This document shows, in pieces, positions 10,235-23,087 of a DNA stretch of 64,000 nt (the first letter of the stretch is position 1; the number at the start of each line of letters is the position of its first letter). Location: positions 130,333,989 through 130,397,988 of the forward strand of contig CP136068.1 of assembly GCA_032622095.1 (NCBI GenBank), read 5' to 3'. The notes beneath the pieces are model-generated. The model saw only the letters and a program-made list of their open reading frames with translations, did not search any database and was not told the DNA's origin. The DNA comes from Siphonodentalium dalli (taxonomy: Eukaryota; Mollusca; Scaphopoda; Gadilida; Siphonodentaliidae). Both the position numbers and the translations under genes were made by a program.

Positions 10235-13207
10235 TACACATTTTTTAAACGTTTATTAATGAATATAAACTACCATGCAGAAAACGATATGTTATATACA
10301 ACAATCGGATATTTGGTTTATACTAATTTTATTGCTGCCAACAATTTTAGTAGGGGCTATATTTTAAAATATGGTAATTATAATGGAAACTAGGGAGTTG
10401 CACGTCAAAAATGGCGTGTGACAAACACGACATGCATGAACATCTTGTGAAGAATTGGTAAATTATTAGCGCCCCTTCAAGTAATTTAAAATAAAATATT
10501 AGTCACCTGAAGTAAACGCGCCTATTGCATGACACTCTCCGGATAAAGTTCCCATCTCTATTTGGCTCACAATGAACGCTGTTTATTTATAATTATAAGT
10601 TCCCATTTAAGTCATTTTGGGTCAACGACAAATATCCCGTGATATTACCCGTGTCATTTGACCTACATGTATATATGTTCACAAATATTCCCCACATATC
10701 TTCTGATCTGATGATAAACAGTCTTAATTTATCATGCAGTTTATTAGTCCCCCTTTAAATAGTCATGTGAGGTCACATTTGCGTGTCGTATTCTAAGATA
10801 TACATGAGGACATGGCCAAAATTTTGGCGCAAACGGACACGAGGGTTATATGTGTTTAAACGCGCAAAAATCGTGAAAGATAAACACACAGATACACACA
10901 CACACAAACATCTACCCACACACACACAAACGCTTTTATATATGTGGATGATAAAATAGCTAAACTTTTTACTCATTTGCAATATAATTATCATGATTAT
11001 GTTTTTATATGTGGTTCTTTGTGTACGTGAATGTATTTAAATCTCATTATGGCTTCATAGCAATCTGTACGTTTTTATTTTGCCGGACAATAATTATTCA
11101 TGAGTCAGTCAATATAGGGTTTCTATGGCCCGATATCTACATGGAACAGAGGAAGTTTAAACACGTTTTGAATTTGTAAGTCGGCATGGCAATAATTACG
11201 ACGATCGTTTCTTATAAAGAGCGTCCACTTTTCCGTTGTCAACTGATGGTGGTTGTATTATTAGATACAATAACGAGCGTTCTCAATTTTGAGTTTGTCT
11301 ACCTGTTTTCAACACAAAAATGATTGATGCTTTTGTGTATGTTCAGGATGTGCGCGCCATAATGCATGATGGTGATTGCATGTGTGTTCATTTTGTTTTG
11401 CTGGTGAGTTTTTGAAAATGTATTTTGGAAATTGGGACTAATTGTCAAATCGGACAGAGCATATTTAAACTATGTAAATTATGTTTTGAAGGAGGTATAT
11501 GATATGTTGATAAATACATGAAATACTGATACACCGGCTTCATATGCTCTGAAAAATACTTTCCATGGTCAAAGACATTGTCCAGTTGTTTTTAATTTTT
11601 CTCACATACGTGAAATAAACGCTCTTTATTTATGCCATATCAGAAATAGACTAACACGGGTGACTCTTTTCTGGTCCATGCCTTGCAATGATTATGATCA
11701 TGATTATGACAACCGCTATAACGAGAGTATCATCGATAATGGCTATGCTGATGTACACGACTTAACGATGATAATTATGATGATGATGATTATCATCATG
11801 ACAATGAGGTTAAAGATTAGTGATGATGAGTGATGACTATGATGATGAAGATGATGATGATGCTAATGATGGCGATGACGATGATGATTATGACAATGAT
11901 GTTGATGATGGCGACGACGATGGCCATGCTGACGATATGACGATTATATGAAGACGGCGACTGTGGAAACTTTAGGGGCCACGACCGACAAACAAAAGTC
12001 ATACTAATACTTTGTGTATACGTTTTTAAATCTGTATTTCATAATCATTATGATTGAGTTTAATAAAGCAATTCAACTCACATTAGATAAAATGTGTAGC
12101 GCTCTTTGTCTAAAGTTTGTGTGCGTAAAACAACAAATTCAGCGGCATACTATGCAAGTGATGAATATCGCCCATTTCACATGGATATTTTTGAAAACAT
12201 GTTAGGATGATGCTCGTAAACGAAAGTTGATTATATTGTACATGCTATGTAATTAAACTCGTTTTATATAATGGCATTATAGGCACACATATAACATTCT
12301 GATTTTGACATACAGAAAAACACACTGTGGACTTGTAAGTCCATATCGTTACAGGCTTGCAAGATAAAATATCTACTCCGCATAAGCATAATCTGTTCCA
12401 CCCCGGTAAGCGGTGTGTTGAGTAATAAGACATACCAACTGAGACGAGACTGGTCACTGAGTAAACATTGATGTTCGATGCCAACACGACACACATCAAT
12501 GACAACACCATCCGCACATATTTGCACCACAACTCGATGAGCCGCACCAATTGCTTTTTCCCGTGGTGCAGTGAAATGACACGAGCGGGTTCGCGGTCGC
12601 GTACTTTCACGATTTTACGCGCATCTCCGCGCTCAATAGAGACCTTTCGCATCCTCACGTTTACGATTACGAATAGGGATAGCTATGCGTAGTCGTAAGT
12701 CTATCCGTATGGCCAAAAGGTTCTTTCGCAAAACGACTACGCGTAAGAGTTTTGACGAACACGTACCATCATTATTTCGTGCCACTTTTACAACACAAAG
12801 CGTGTGTTTGATATACAGTCCCTTCATAGTTCACTTATCGTCTCATTTGCAACAATGCGATAATCATGACCTGTTTATTGTCAATAATTCGACCAGTCAC
12901 AACGTACGACCCGGGATTATCGTGATATATTTTGGCAATACAGGTATAAATGCCAGGTCATATGTGGTGGAAACTCAGTTCGTTGTTATCATGGATGACC
13001 TGATATACGTTATACTGATGGGGGAAGAGGGGTTCCTGAATTTGGACCTCATATCAACCACGACGCCACCACTTCAAGACCCTTCCAGTCCGCAATTTGA
13101 TTTCAATGCGATTTCGGCTTCAGAGGCCTATCACCTCTTTGGGTTGCCTGGCCACTAAACTCGGTCACGTGATGGGTAACGAAACACTCATAACAAATCG
13201 ATAATTC

Positions 13208-13304
13208 AACTTTGTATTGGGAGAGGGGTCTCCAGTAAGTTTCTGTAACTTGTACCCCAATCCCTTTGTAAATTGAATAATTCACAATAAAATATGTCTA
13301 AAGT
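13208..13304 (+). mobile_element. LINE tail with target duplication, duplicated copy
   Basis: Same insertion as at 8737-8833, carried along by the tandem duplication. The 13-bp flanking repeats are at 13195-13207 and 13305-13317. Confidence 0.85.
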
Positions 13305-14335
13305 AAATCGATAATTCTCGCTTTTGATGCTTATTTCTCGAAAACAAAAAATATTCTTGTTGTGCCAGATTATCGAAAGAAGAACTATATCTTTCTTGTG
13401 TCCATTAAACAAAACCGCTTTTAGAAATATAGTCCCGTATAAAGCTGATGCCTCGCACAAATATCAATCTCTTACTTTTCACCCATTTTCGTGCTGGTGT
13501 CTTTTATTGATAGCGCCAACACATTTATCCCAATTTCACCAGTAAGAAGCATCAGGGCTTTATTTAGAGCATTTGTCCATCCGGTATCATAGACAAAAAT
13601 TGAGAAACATATTCCTGCATGGTTTTCAAAATATATCTTGCAATTTTGCGCTCCTATTCACATTTTGTGCCTTAGAAATGCAATATTGGTAACGCTCGTA
13701 CAACAGACGAAGGCATAATAACGCTCACACAGTAATATCAAATAGCTATATTCAGATGGAACAAAGCCGAGAACGCCTATATACGAGCAATGAACAATTC
13801 TACATCGGACAATATTGCATGGATAGTCCTACATATGGAACAGGATATATTTTTACGATCTATTATCTATTTAAAATAGAAACAAAGGAACGAATTTCCC
13901 ATTATACATACATAACTAATTTGTGGAACATGTCATTATTGGAGCTGTGGGAAACCTGTTGTATTATAATGCAATCCAAACCTAATTGTATCCAGAAAAG
14001 AACTTGTTGTTGAGCACAATCGGGACCGATACATGTTTTTCGGGGCACTGATTATTGGTCTTTTTTCGGCAAGGGGAGATGGTCAAAGTTTTAATTTCCA
14101 ATTACACATTGCAGATAAAAATTCACAATCTAAAATAGTTAATTTGTAATTTGTACCCCACTAGTTGTAGTTATCCATCTAATCCCTCACGTTTTCAAAT
14201 AGATGGAACAGTCCACGTCACAAACGAAACTTGAAGACAATATTCTAAACCTCGATATGAAACGACATAATTATATTATATTATAAAGAATGTCGGAAAG
14301 TCAAACTTCATATGAATCTTCTGGTGGCCACAAGA

Positions 14336-14705
14336 TTTGTTTAAAACGTGGCCGCCAACATCCATCTTGTATTTCAAATTTAATTTAAGGCTACAGCCCA
14401 CATTTATTGGATTATTGTTTTGAAAATTTCCTGGCATGTTCAGATCACTTCTAGGTGAGAGCTATCGAATATGAACGATTTTCGATGAAAAACTTGGCCG
14501 CCGTAAGCCATCTTGGATTTTACTCTTTGTATGACTAAATTCTTTGGCACACCCTATAGACCACACCCCTCATCCTATCATTTACAAACGTCACATGCAT
14601 CCTTTCGGTGACCATTAGATGGGAGCCGTCAAATTTTTTAATGTTTCCGTATTCCATTGAAAAACATGGCCGCCAGCTGCCGTCTTAGATTTTACTCTTT
14701 GTATG
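14336..14705 (+). repeat. Three diverged GGCCGCC units, duplicated copy
   Basis: Copy of the units at 9865-10234, again ending exactly at the duplication boundary. Confidence 0.75.
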
Positions 14706-17654
14706 GGATAAATCTTCCGGCTCACCCAAGAGGCCAACTCCCACACCCGATCAGCACCAAAGTTCATATGGATCTTCGTGGTGGCATCTAGACGGAACTA
14801 TCTCGGATGTTGCTCTTTCTATTAGTATTACTGCACCATCTTGTACTCCCTGTAGCCAAACCTTGTTATCCGATCAACCACAACCTGTCAATTCATCTTC
14901 AGGATAACCTCTAGTTACATAAGCATATGAACTGTCCAAGTTCACTATCGCGCCATGGGCTGTTATATGTGGCATTAATCCTATTTCCAAGTATTTAAAT
15001 TAGCATACTACAACCTAAAGTCTAGCATAAGTTCGGCGAGATAATATTCAAACTTACATGTATGTATAATGTGAGTCAACAATGTAGCTATATCATGACC
15101 TATACTGATGCTGTATCGGTTCGTACAAATAAACCCGGTAACCATGCAGTCCCGGCACTTCCTAAGTTGTATTCAACTATTACATTTAAATATACATTAT
15201 TGTAATTTTGCTGAAATATGCAGACATTATGAATGTACACACCCCGTTGCACAGCTACGTTGAGTTATCATAAATAATACAGCAAATGAACAGGCTATAG
15301 AAGAAATTTGCTTTGCAATATTTTCACCCTGGATAAGTGGTCATACCAATTTGCTCAAATACAGGTGGATCCTTCTGATTTTCTATGATGCTGGATGGCA
15401 AATCAATGCTGCTCATAAAAGTACGGTTATTTTATTTAAAGTTCTCATTTTCAAATTGGCCACCGGCAGCGTGAAACCTGCTTCCCTCCAAATGAATTGT
15501 AAACCATTTCAATGTAAACATACATAACAGAATGGAGATTCCAGGGTTAGAACATGGCTACTTTATCTTTAGTTTTGTTCTTCTAAATTGCAGGTCCAGA
15601 CTGCAGGTTAACATTACCTCTGCCATCAGGAGATGTATACACAGGTTTAGCATGGGGCTACTGCCACAACTACCTGAACTTCGTCTTAGATCGTAGGTGT
15701 CTATATTTACACTCGAGTGCCTAATAATAGTGCGAGAATTAAAATAATAATGGACGATCAAAGGATTTGCATCCTTATAAAATATTAGTATTTTATTTCA
15801 ATACACCGATACCATTTATTTAAAATATCCTTTCTGCTCATATAATCTAACATTTGATCGCAAATTAAATTTTATAACGATTACAAAAAAATTCCGAAGT
15901 TAGCCGAAGAGTATTTGTTGTGGACGATGTCACGTGATCAGCGAGATCACATGATTGTGTAGTCACAAGATCGATCATGTGGTAAACTCACCACGATAAG
16001 AGTGCATGACTAATTAATGTTCAGCGTCTGGTAATTGATACGTTCGTGATGCATCATAGTCTAGTCGTTGAAACTCGACTATGAGGTGAAACTAGAATTG
16101 TTACCAATTTGCTAATTTTATGTCTTCGTGGAAATATTTGTATAACTAATTGGCTGAAAACCGCTATAATCCAATCAAATCATTGTATTTTCTGCATCCC
16201 ACATATGTGTTTTCTACCTATCTATACGATGTCACACTGTTTGGACCATGCATCATTGAACGTCAACGTGTGGGTGCACAACACCACTTCACTTGTATAA
16301 TCACAGTTTTGACTTGCGTATCAACATCACTAGGCCCAAACTGCTTATCACTATGTCCAAACTGACTATAAAATTGGTACATATTAGATTGATACCATAT
16401 TTTAACAACGACATCAATATGTACTGAATTATTAACTTTTAATTTCTCGCACCCCACTAAATTTGGCCTACTACATGAACAGTGGACAATTCAACCCGCA
16501 TATGACGGTCTGCATCTCACCATTAAGTGGTCAGACAAATACTCCATCAATATACCGATATCACATGTATATAAATGTATATAGATTGTAAATGAGTTAC
16601 TTTTGAACAGTTAACTTGTATAAACTATAAACAGTACATTCGGTGGACATATATACATACTGCTGCATGCAAGCCGGTCAGTCAGGTACATATATATAGA
16701 TATATGATTTCAAATTTGAATATATTTTCTTTAAAAAAAAACACATACTCTCATACTAGTAATGTCAAAATAAGTTCCTATAAATATAAAAGCATGGCTC
16801 CAATGACGCTAGAGGGAATACATATCAGGAAATGCTGATAATCAATCTAAATCAAGTGTTTCTACTTTCCCAATTCTTTTTTTTAATTGTTTTAATTGTT
16901 TTTTTTTTTTGAGGAAGTATATATAACAAAATTAAAGAATGACAGGCAGACATACGTATAGCACAAGCATTACAATAACAATACATTGATGCATATTAAA
17001 TTCTAGCACTCACGTTTACACGCTCCCAAGTGAATTTCACTTGGGCTACTTTCTCACTGGCGACATTAATAAAATCATACGTGAATCATATAGTTGTGGT
17101 GTAGTTTTTGTTAAGAGATAAATAGATTGTTATTCCGTTGGTCATTGGGCGACACACCGTTAGCGCACTTAATGAAGAATGCCCTAAACGCGCGCCGCGT
17201 GTATACTGTTCTCGAGATTCTAGATAGATATGGTCCGCTGGGCGTTTATTTATAGATAATAGTTTTTTTCGGTTGTGACAATTTGCTGTAGGTCCCTATT
17301 TGCGGAGGTCTATTTGCGGAGATCCCTGCATTGGAGGAGGTCCCCTAAAATGGTCGAGATATGTTGATTTTAATGAGGGAACGGGTGCGTATATGTCAAT
17401 TGATATGTATTTTAAACAAATAACGACACGATCATCATAATAGTGGTGTGTTATATCAATCATATCATCATCATCATAATACGGAACAAGTCTTGCGACT
17501 TTTCGTCCAAATAACATTATTTGCAATGTTTATTTACAAATATATGTGTCGTCATTTGATATTTACTTGTTACGAATGGCTAACGACCTTACGTTTATTA
17601 CGCGCGCTGCGTGTATACTAATGTACAAATTATTGCTTCGCCTGGGCGCTGCCA
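14706..17654. other. No gene recognised
   Basis: AT-rich sequence with only short open frames. It includes T-rich runs at about 16876-16911 and a few short palindromes. I see no splice-flanked coding segment, RNA gene or recognisable repeat. Confidence 0.5.
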
Positions 17655-17788
17655 TATTGTTTTGGACGGGTCAAATCGTGACCCCGACCTGACCTTGACC
17701 TTCAAAATTGTCAATTTACGGTCAAATCGCGCAATTCGCCGAAAAGCAGAGGGGAAACAGCCCGGACGAAGTCGGGTCCACCAGCTAG
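17655..17788 (+). mobile_element. HelB Helitron fragment, 3' end
   Basis: Contains one HelB unit (TTTTGGACGGGTCAAATCG, CTGACCTTGACCTTCAAAA) and the HelB terminus. The terminus is a hairpin from CCCGGACGAAGTCGGG followed by TCCACCAG and CTAG at 17785-17788. The 5' part is missing. Confidence 0.7.
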
Positions 17789-18543
17789 TATATATATATC
17801 TACAACTCCGTATATAAATATATCAATATATGTGTCCTTTATAGACTCGAAAACGGCTGGACCGATTGGGCTCAAACTTCCCATCTAAGGGTAAAAACAA
17901 CGGGAATCGTCGTCGCGGCGTTTTGGAGAAGTTCAGAGCACCCGTTCTCCACTCTCAATCATCAAAATCACCGTCCTCGGCACTGCAGGGGTTAAGGCAG
18001 TCACGCTCTTTATATTGACCAAATTTGGCGTTGTTAACCGAGTAACGCTCTTTATTGCCATCGCCGTTGCTAAACGGTCACCTATGCGTACGAAACTACG
18101 GATGCAAAACTCAACGGAACGGCGGAATGCATTTATCTTAATTAAAAAGGCAGAATGAACTCATTGGAGAACAACAAATGCGTGTCGTGTGATTCTTATG
18201 TCTGTCGTTCCTAGGAACGGGGGAGACTTTCATCGAATCATACCTCTTTTAGGGACGGGTACCATAATTTCTCTTGATTAAAAAGGCAGAATTAAGTCAT
18301 TGAAAAACAAAAAATACGTGTTGTGTGATTCTTATGTCTGTCGTTCTTAAGTCTGTCGTTCATAGGAAGGGGGAGATTTTCTTCGGGTCAGTTTTTCCGC
18401 CCGATGTACCGTAAATCATACCTCTTTTAGGGATGGGTACCATCATTTCTCTTGAATAAAAAGGCAGAATTGACTCATTGAAAAACAACAAATTAAAAAG
18501 GCAGAATTAACTCATTGAATAAAAATAATTTTTAAAATGCTAG
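17789..18543 (+). mobile_element. HelC-type Helitron, non-autonomous
   Basis: Starts directly after the CTAG of the preceding element with TATATATATATCTACAACTCC, close to other HelC starts. The body contains GGGCTCAAACTTCCC, a GCGGCGTTTTGGAGAAG string, and two AAAGAGCGT cores on the minus strand (18003, 18045). It ends at CTAG 18540-18543, but the usual GC-rich hairpin before the end is missing. No ORF. Confidence 0.65.
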
Positions 18544-19358
18544 TCTAATATATATTTTGGTACTTCTGTTTGTTTGTCTGTTTATTTGTCTGTTAGCTAC
18601 GGCCGGGAAAACTGCCGGACGGATTTTGACGAAATTTGATAGCAAGGGTTTCTTTTGTCTAGGGAGTGTTTTGGACGGGTCAAATCGTGACTCCGACCTG
18701 ATTTTGACATTCAAAAAGGTCAGTTCAAGGTCAAATCGGGTAAAACGGGACGGATTTCGACGAAATTTGATACCTACATATACTTTTGTCCAGGGAGTCT
18801 TTTGGAGGGGTCAAATCGTTACCCGACCTGACCTTGACCTTCAAAAAGGTCAATTCAAGGTCAAATCGCGAATGTTTACGGGATTTCGACGAAATTTGAT
18901 ACGTAGGGTTACTTTTGTCCGAGGAGTGTTTTGGACGGGTCGAATCGTGACCCCGGCCTGACATTGAGCTTCAAAATAGTCAATTCAAGGTCAAATTGAG
19001 TAAAACGGACAGATTTCGACGAAATTTGATACCTAGGGCTACTTTTGTCCCGGCAGTCTTTTGGACGGGTCAAGTCGTGACCCCGACCTTACCTTAACCT
19101 TCAAAATGGTCAGTTCAAGTTCAAATCGGGTAAAACGGACGGATTTCGACGAATTTTATACCTAGGTGTACTTTTGTCCGGGGAGTGATTTAGACGGATC
19201 AGATCATGACCCCGACCTGACCTTGACCTTAAAAATTGTCAATTGAAGGTCAAATCGGGTAAAATGCGTATTTCTACGAGATTTTATACCTATGGGTACT
19301 TTTGTCCGGATGAAAGCAGAGGGGAAACTGCCCGGACGAAGTCGGGGCCACCAGCTAG
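18544..19358 (+). mobile_element. HelB Helitron, complete, with ~124-bp internal repeats
   Basis: Begins TCTAATATATATTTTGG immediately after CTAG and ends CCGGACGAAGTCGGGGCCACCAGCTAG-like, with CTAG at 19355-19358. Five or so tandem units of about 122-125 bp fill it. Each has GGACGGGTCAAATCGTGAC, CTGACCTTGACCTTCAAAA, TTCAAGGTCAAATCGGG and GACGAAATTTGATACCTA. The open frame across it follows the repeat and is not a gene. Confidence 0.8.
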
Positions 19359-19856
19359 TCTCATATATATTTTGAAAACCTCTGTTTGTATGTTTGTATG
19401 TTTGTCATTTATACAAATCTACGATGCTCGACCGATCGGGACGAAACTTGGTATGTGTGTGTAGTTTGACCAGGCGGTGGACGTTGTTGTATTGGCGAGC
19501 CCGTGCGGCGCCCGCTTCGTGCATGCGCAGACGATATCTCGGAAACTGGTGGAGCTATCGACTTGAAATTTGCTATATGAATGTATCTTGCCCCGGATAC
19601 AAATTTTATCGGGTCGGCGAGCCCGTGCGACGCCAGCTTCGCGCATGCGCAGACGAGATATCGGAAACGGGTGGAGCTATCGACTTGAAATTTGGTGTGT
19701 GAATGTATCTTGCCCCGGATCCGAATTTTATCGGGTCGCCGAGCCCGTGCGACGCCAGCTTCGCGCATGCGCAGACGAGATCTCGGAAACGGGTAGAGCT
19801 ATCGACTTGAAATTTGGTTTTTGAATAGCCCGGACAACGTCGGGCTCATCGGCTAG
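19359..19856 (+). mobile_element. HelA Helitron, complete
   Basis: 5' end TCTCATATATATTTTGAA. The 3' end is the hairpin AGCCCGGACAACGTCGGGCT followed by CATCGG and CTAG at 19853-19856. Three ~122-bp units lie between, each with a near or exact GCGCATGCGC palindrome. It abuts the HelB element on the left and another HelA 5' end on the right with no spacer. Confidence 0.85.
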
Positions 19857-20207
19857 TCTCATATATATTTTGAAGACCTCTGTTTGTCTGTCTGTATGTC
19901 ATTTATACAAATCTACGATTCTCGACCGATCGGGACGAAACTTGGTACGTGTGTGTAGTTTGACCAGGCGGTCGTCGTTGTCGTATTGTCGAGCCCGTGC
20001 GGCGACCGCTTCGCGCATGCGCAGACGAGATCTCGAAGCGGGCGCCGCACGGGCTCGCCAATACGACAAACGTTCACCGCCTGGTCAAACTACACACACG
20101 TACCAAGTTTCGTCCCGATCGGTCGAGAATCGTAGATTTGTATAAATGACAGACAGACAAACATACAGACAGATAAACAAACAGAGGTCTTCAAAATATA
20201 TATGAGA
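19857..20207. mobile_element. Palindrome of two HelA 5' ends, head to head
   Basis: The left half starts TCTCATATATATTTTGAAG. The right half is its reverse complement and ends with CTTCAAAATATATATGAGA at 20207. The arms are about 155-170 bp and close over a short loop near 20015-20035. No 3' hairpin or CTAG end is present. Confidence 0.85.
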
Positions 20208-21425
20208 TTGTGTTGCCAAAAATATTTCAAGGCATGCTACTACTTCCTGTTCTATAATTTGAGTATCTATAGTCCCTAAATGTTCTCTCACTCTGCTCAT
20301 CCTATGAGTTTACACTATTTCGGTTATTGTAGACATTCTCACAAACATCGTTACATCGTTAGTCTGCGGTGAAACAAGATCATTTGTTAGATTCACATGA
20401 ATCTGTGCAGCCAACGCACAGTAGTCACAGTAGATCGGGAGAGGTATAATCCGTCTGGTTTGTATGATTCAATCCAAGAGCGACCAGCGATGGCTGTCAG
20501 GACATGGTACACCAGGCTGGGGAGTTGGTATGATGTGCCAATCACGGATGTAGTTCGCACGAAGATGTGTTAATATGATTTCTTAAGGAGTCTGTGTCTG
20601 CTGGTGGTAGAAGATGTGTTCCAGTGTTCGGTTACACAACATAAGAACGTGTGCGTTAGTTTGTCGAGCTGGCGACATTGTGGCTCACCACAATATAGCC
20701 CACATGCAAACTCTTGGTAGGATATATAGTGTCATCGTCAACAGTAATAGATTGCACAAATTGATGCAAAAGTCGCATCACATTTTACTGCTTTTGACTA
20801 TCAAGTCAAAGGGCTGCATGTTATAGGTGTTTGTGGATGTCCTAGCCTGTCAACGCGTGAATTGGAGGCAAGGTTTCACACACCTCTTTGACAATAATGT
20901 CCGCTATCTCGTTCACGGAAAAGACACATGACATATTTTTTGTTTCAGTATGAAGAACTATCCTAGCTCCTATTCATCGAGAAACATAACATTCTAGTAT
21001 TTCGACATGTACGTCAGGGGAATGAAAACAATAACTAGATTCCGACTGAGCCGTGCTGCATTGGCTGCATGTAACAACATACCTTTATCCGCTTCCTCAT
21101 GGTAACATACTAGCACGAGACCAGGAACTAACTCTAAGCGAACGTCGCCATTCACGTGACATTCGACCTCATGGCAGACATATAATTCAGTGTTTTTGAA
21201 ACAGTATGTAGATTCTGCACTCGACCATTCGCGAAAAAATAGAAGCCTGTCAAGGAGTCTTTGTTTTCTCCACCTGATAAATATTTGGCATTGTCTGGAA
21301 CTGTGTCATGGACACATGATATGTGGACCCTTGCCTCAATACCAGGATTGTATTCTCGGGATGCAGGAAAAAGGTAGCATAATGACTTATTCTGAAAAAA
21401 GAAGTGCAATGTATCATACTATCAA
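20208..21425. other. No gene recognised
   Basis: Mixed-composition sequence with short frames on both strands, the longest being a minus-strand frame at 21152-21409. None has a family motif or convincing splice context. Confidence 0.5.
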
Positions 21426-23087
21426 TCTATATATATAAAACCCGTCGTCTGTCTGCGTGTGTATCTCTGTGTGTGTGTATCTGCACGTGTATAACTCGGT
21501 CACGCTTTTGGCGCGTTTATAACTTTTCAACCATGAGTCCAATATGACCCATATTTGGAGCGCGGCCTGCACTATGTCGTAAAAGATGACTCACCCAGTT
21601 TCACGCCGATTTGTCAAAGAAAACATGAGAACGAACATGGTACCAAAAATGCCGTACATGTATTTGCACCCAAGTAGACAGTCTTTTTTTCGACGTTTGT
21701 CGAAATAACGTCACGTGACGTCGTACGCAAACTGCCATGCTCTCTACTAAAGCGTTGTTGGAAATAGGCGCTAAATTAATTTTTTCAGTTCAGGTTGAGT
21801 GTGAATATAAGTAACGCGTATGTTGATTTGGTCCCGGAAATGCATGTGTAGTGTGGTGTAGGGTCGAAACTCGAACCCTCTACCATGCATCGTTGGTAAT
21901 GGGTGCTAACATAATAAAGAATTCTGTCTTTGTTATGAACGTTTTCGCTTATAGAAAAACCACATTCCTGGGCCGGGACCAATACAGTATAAACAATACT
22001 GCCGACGCTAATTTATGTTCTTTTAATCTTTCAGTTGAGTGTAAATCTGATAAAAGAATTTTGCGCTGTTGAAGATCATATAATGTGCGCAAAGCGCACA
22101 GAGGGGCCACAGCCCCTTCCGTCGCTAAATAAAAGCTCCCGAATGGAGCCTGTTTCAGTTAGTATACATTTTAATAAAGTCAAATATCTTGATTATTGCG
22201 TTTCATATGTGCATGCATATATGTGGATTGGGGAGAGGGGTAGAAATTACAGTTTTAAGGAAATAAAGTGTTTCCACAAATGGGCCGCAGTTCAGGGGCC
22301 TGTGATCCTTAATTAGGCTGCATGGTGAATAAGCCTACAGGCTCCCAAGGGGGTCCGTTTAAGATCAAAATGGGCCGTCGCTGAAGAAAGGCTCCCGAAT
22401 TGAGTATGTTTCAGTTAGTATATAGTAATATTTGAAGTACTATGCTGATTTTGTTTCGTTCAATATGTGCATGCACCCACTGGGGACCTCATTATGCATG
22501 GCCTCTAATATGCTATGGGAGACATAGAATCAGATTGAAGTTCCCAAAAGTTCCCAAATGGGGTGGGTGTAGAAATATAGTGTTTAGTGTTCGCTCGCGC
22601 ATCCAGTGACAAAACGAGAAGCATGACCATTCCATTTATAATATTGGAATGATAATTTGTTAAAGACATATTATGGACTTATTCGGGTGCGTGAAACTGA
22701 TAAGTTAGCATTCAGGTGCTATGCATTCTACTAACATCACCGAAAATCTGAATAAAATCGACCGTAACACTACATAGAAAACATCGTCTGAACTACGCTC
22801 AATTGTAAATATTAACATCTCGATTCGGGACGCAATACCGGCGATAAAATAACGAAAACGATCTCACCACCGAGAGTCGCTACATTTAATTAATATATAA
22901 GAATGATGGTGTGTCATGTCAATTTGGATATAATATATGTAAAATATAACTACTTTTAGCAAGATTATTCTCCATTTCTATTTGATCACCCTACCAGAGT
23001 GTTTCACATCACTTTAATGAACGCGGACACGAGAAAGTAACAAAGAACATTTATATACCCGTCATTTTGTGACGGGCAATCCCCTAG
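21426..23087 (+). mobile_element. Single non-autonomous Helitron
   Basis: A textbook pair of ends: 5' TCTATATATATAAAACCCG at 21426 preceded by A, and 3' hairpin CCCGTCATTTTGTGACGGG (7-bp stem, 5-nt loop) followed by CAATCC and CTAG at 23084-23087, then T. Insertion is therefore between A and T. The 5' part has GT-rich tracts. Two internal copies of a segment with CCCGAATKGAG...TATGTTTCAGTTAGTATA occur near 22140 and 22395. No Rep/helicase ORF; it needs a partner for mobility. Confidence 0.85.
22655..23035 (+). repeat. ~380-bp repeat shared with 60246-60645
   Basis: From AAAGACATATTATGGACTT through CATTCTACTAACATCAC and AACATCTCGATTCGGG to GAGTGTTTCACATCACTTTAA, this matches 60246-60645 in the same orientation, with indels. 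Here it forms the 3' third of a Helitron; at 60 kb no Helitron end follows. Confidence 0.8.

Larger units (their letters stand above)
10235..14705. repeat. Tandem duplication, copy 2 (4.47 kb)
   Basis: Near-identical second copy of 5749-10234, directly abutting it. Differences are scattered substitutions plus small indels, for example in the ATG microsatellite and one short deletion near 12468. The right edge passes into unrelated sequence after GTATG at 14701-14705. No coding function is supported. Confidence 0.95.

Noticed and set aside
15925-15995. Clustered CACGTGATC/GATCACATG palindromic strings
   Set aside because: Short and AT/GC-balanced; no further support for a regulatory element or terminal repeat.
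18544-19358. Regular ~124-bp spacing considered as a CRISPR array
   Set aside because: Units are diverged tandem repeats without unique spacers, inside a Helitron in a eukaryotic genome.
19394-19824. Several 70-140 residue frames with MREAGVARARRPDK- or MRRRDLGNGWSYRL-type sequence here and at 30.6-31.5, 34.3-36.8 and 48.0-49.5 kb
   Set aside because: They are translations of the ~122-bp Helitron unit in various frames on both strands; unit length is not a multiple of three and no start or conserved domain supports a protein.
21152-21409. 85-residue minus-strand frame with protein-like composition
   Set aside because: No recognised family, ends in sequence without clear splice sites; too weak to list as a gene.
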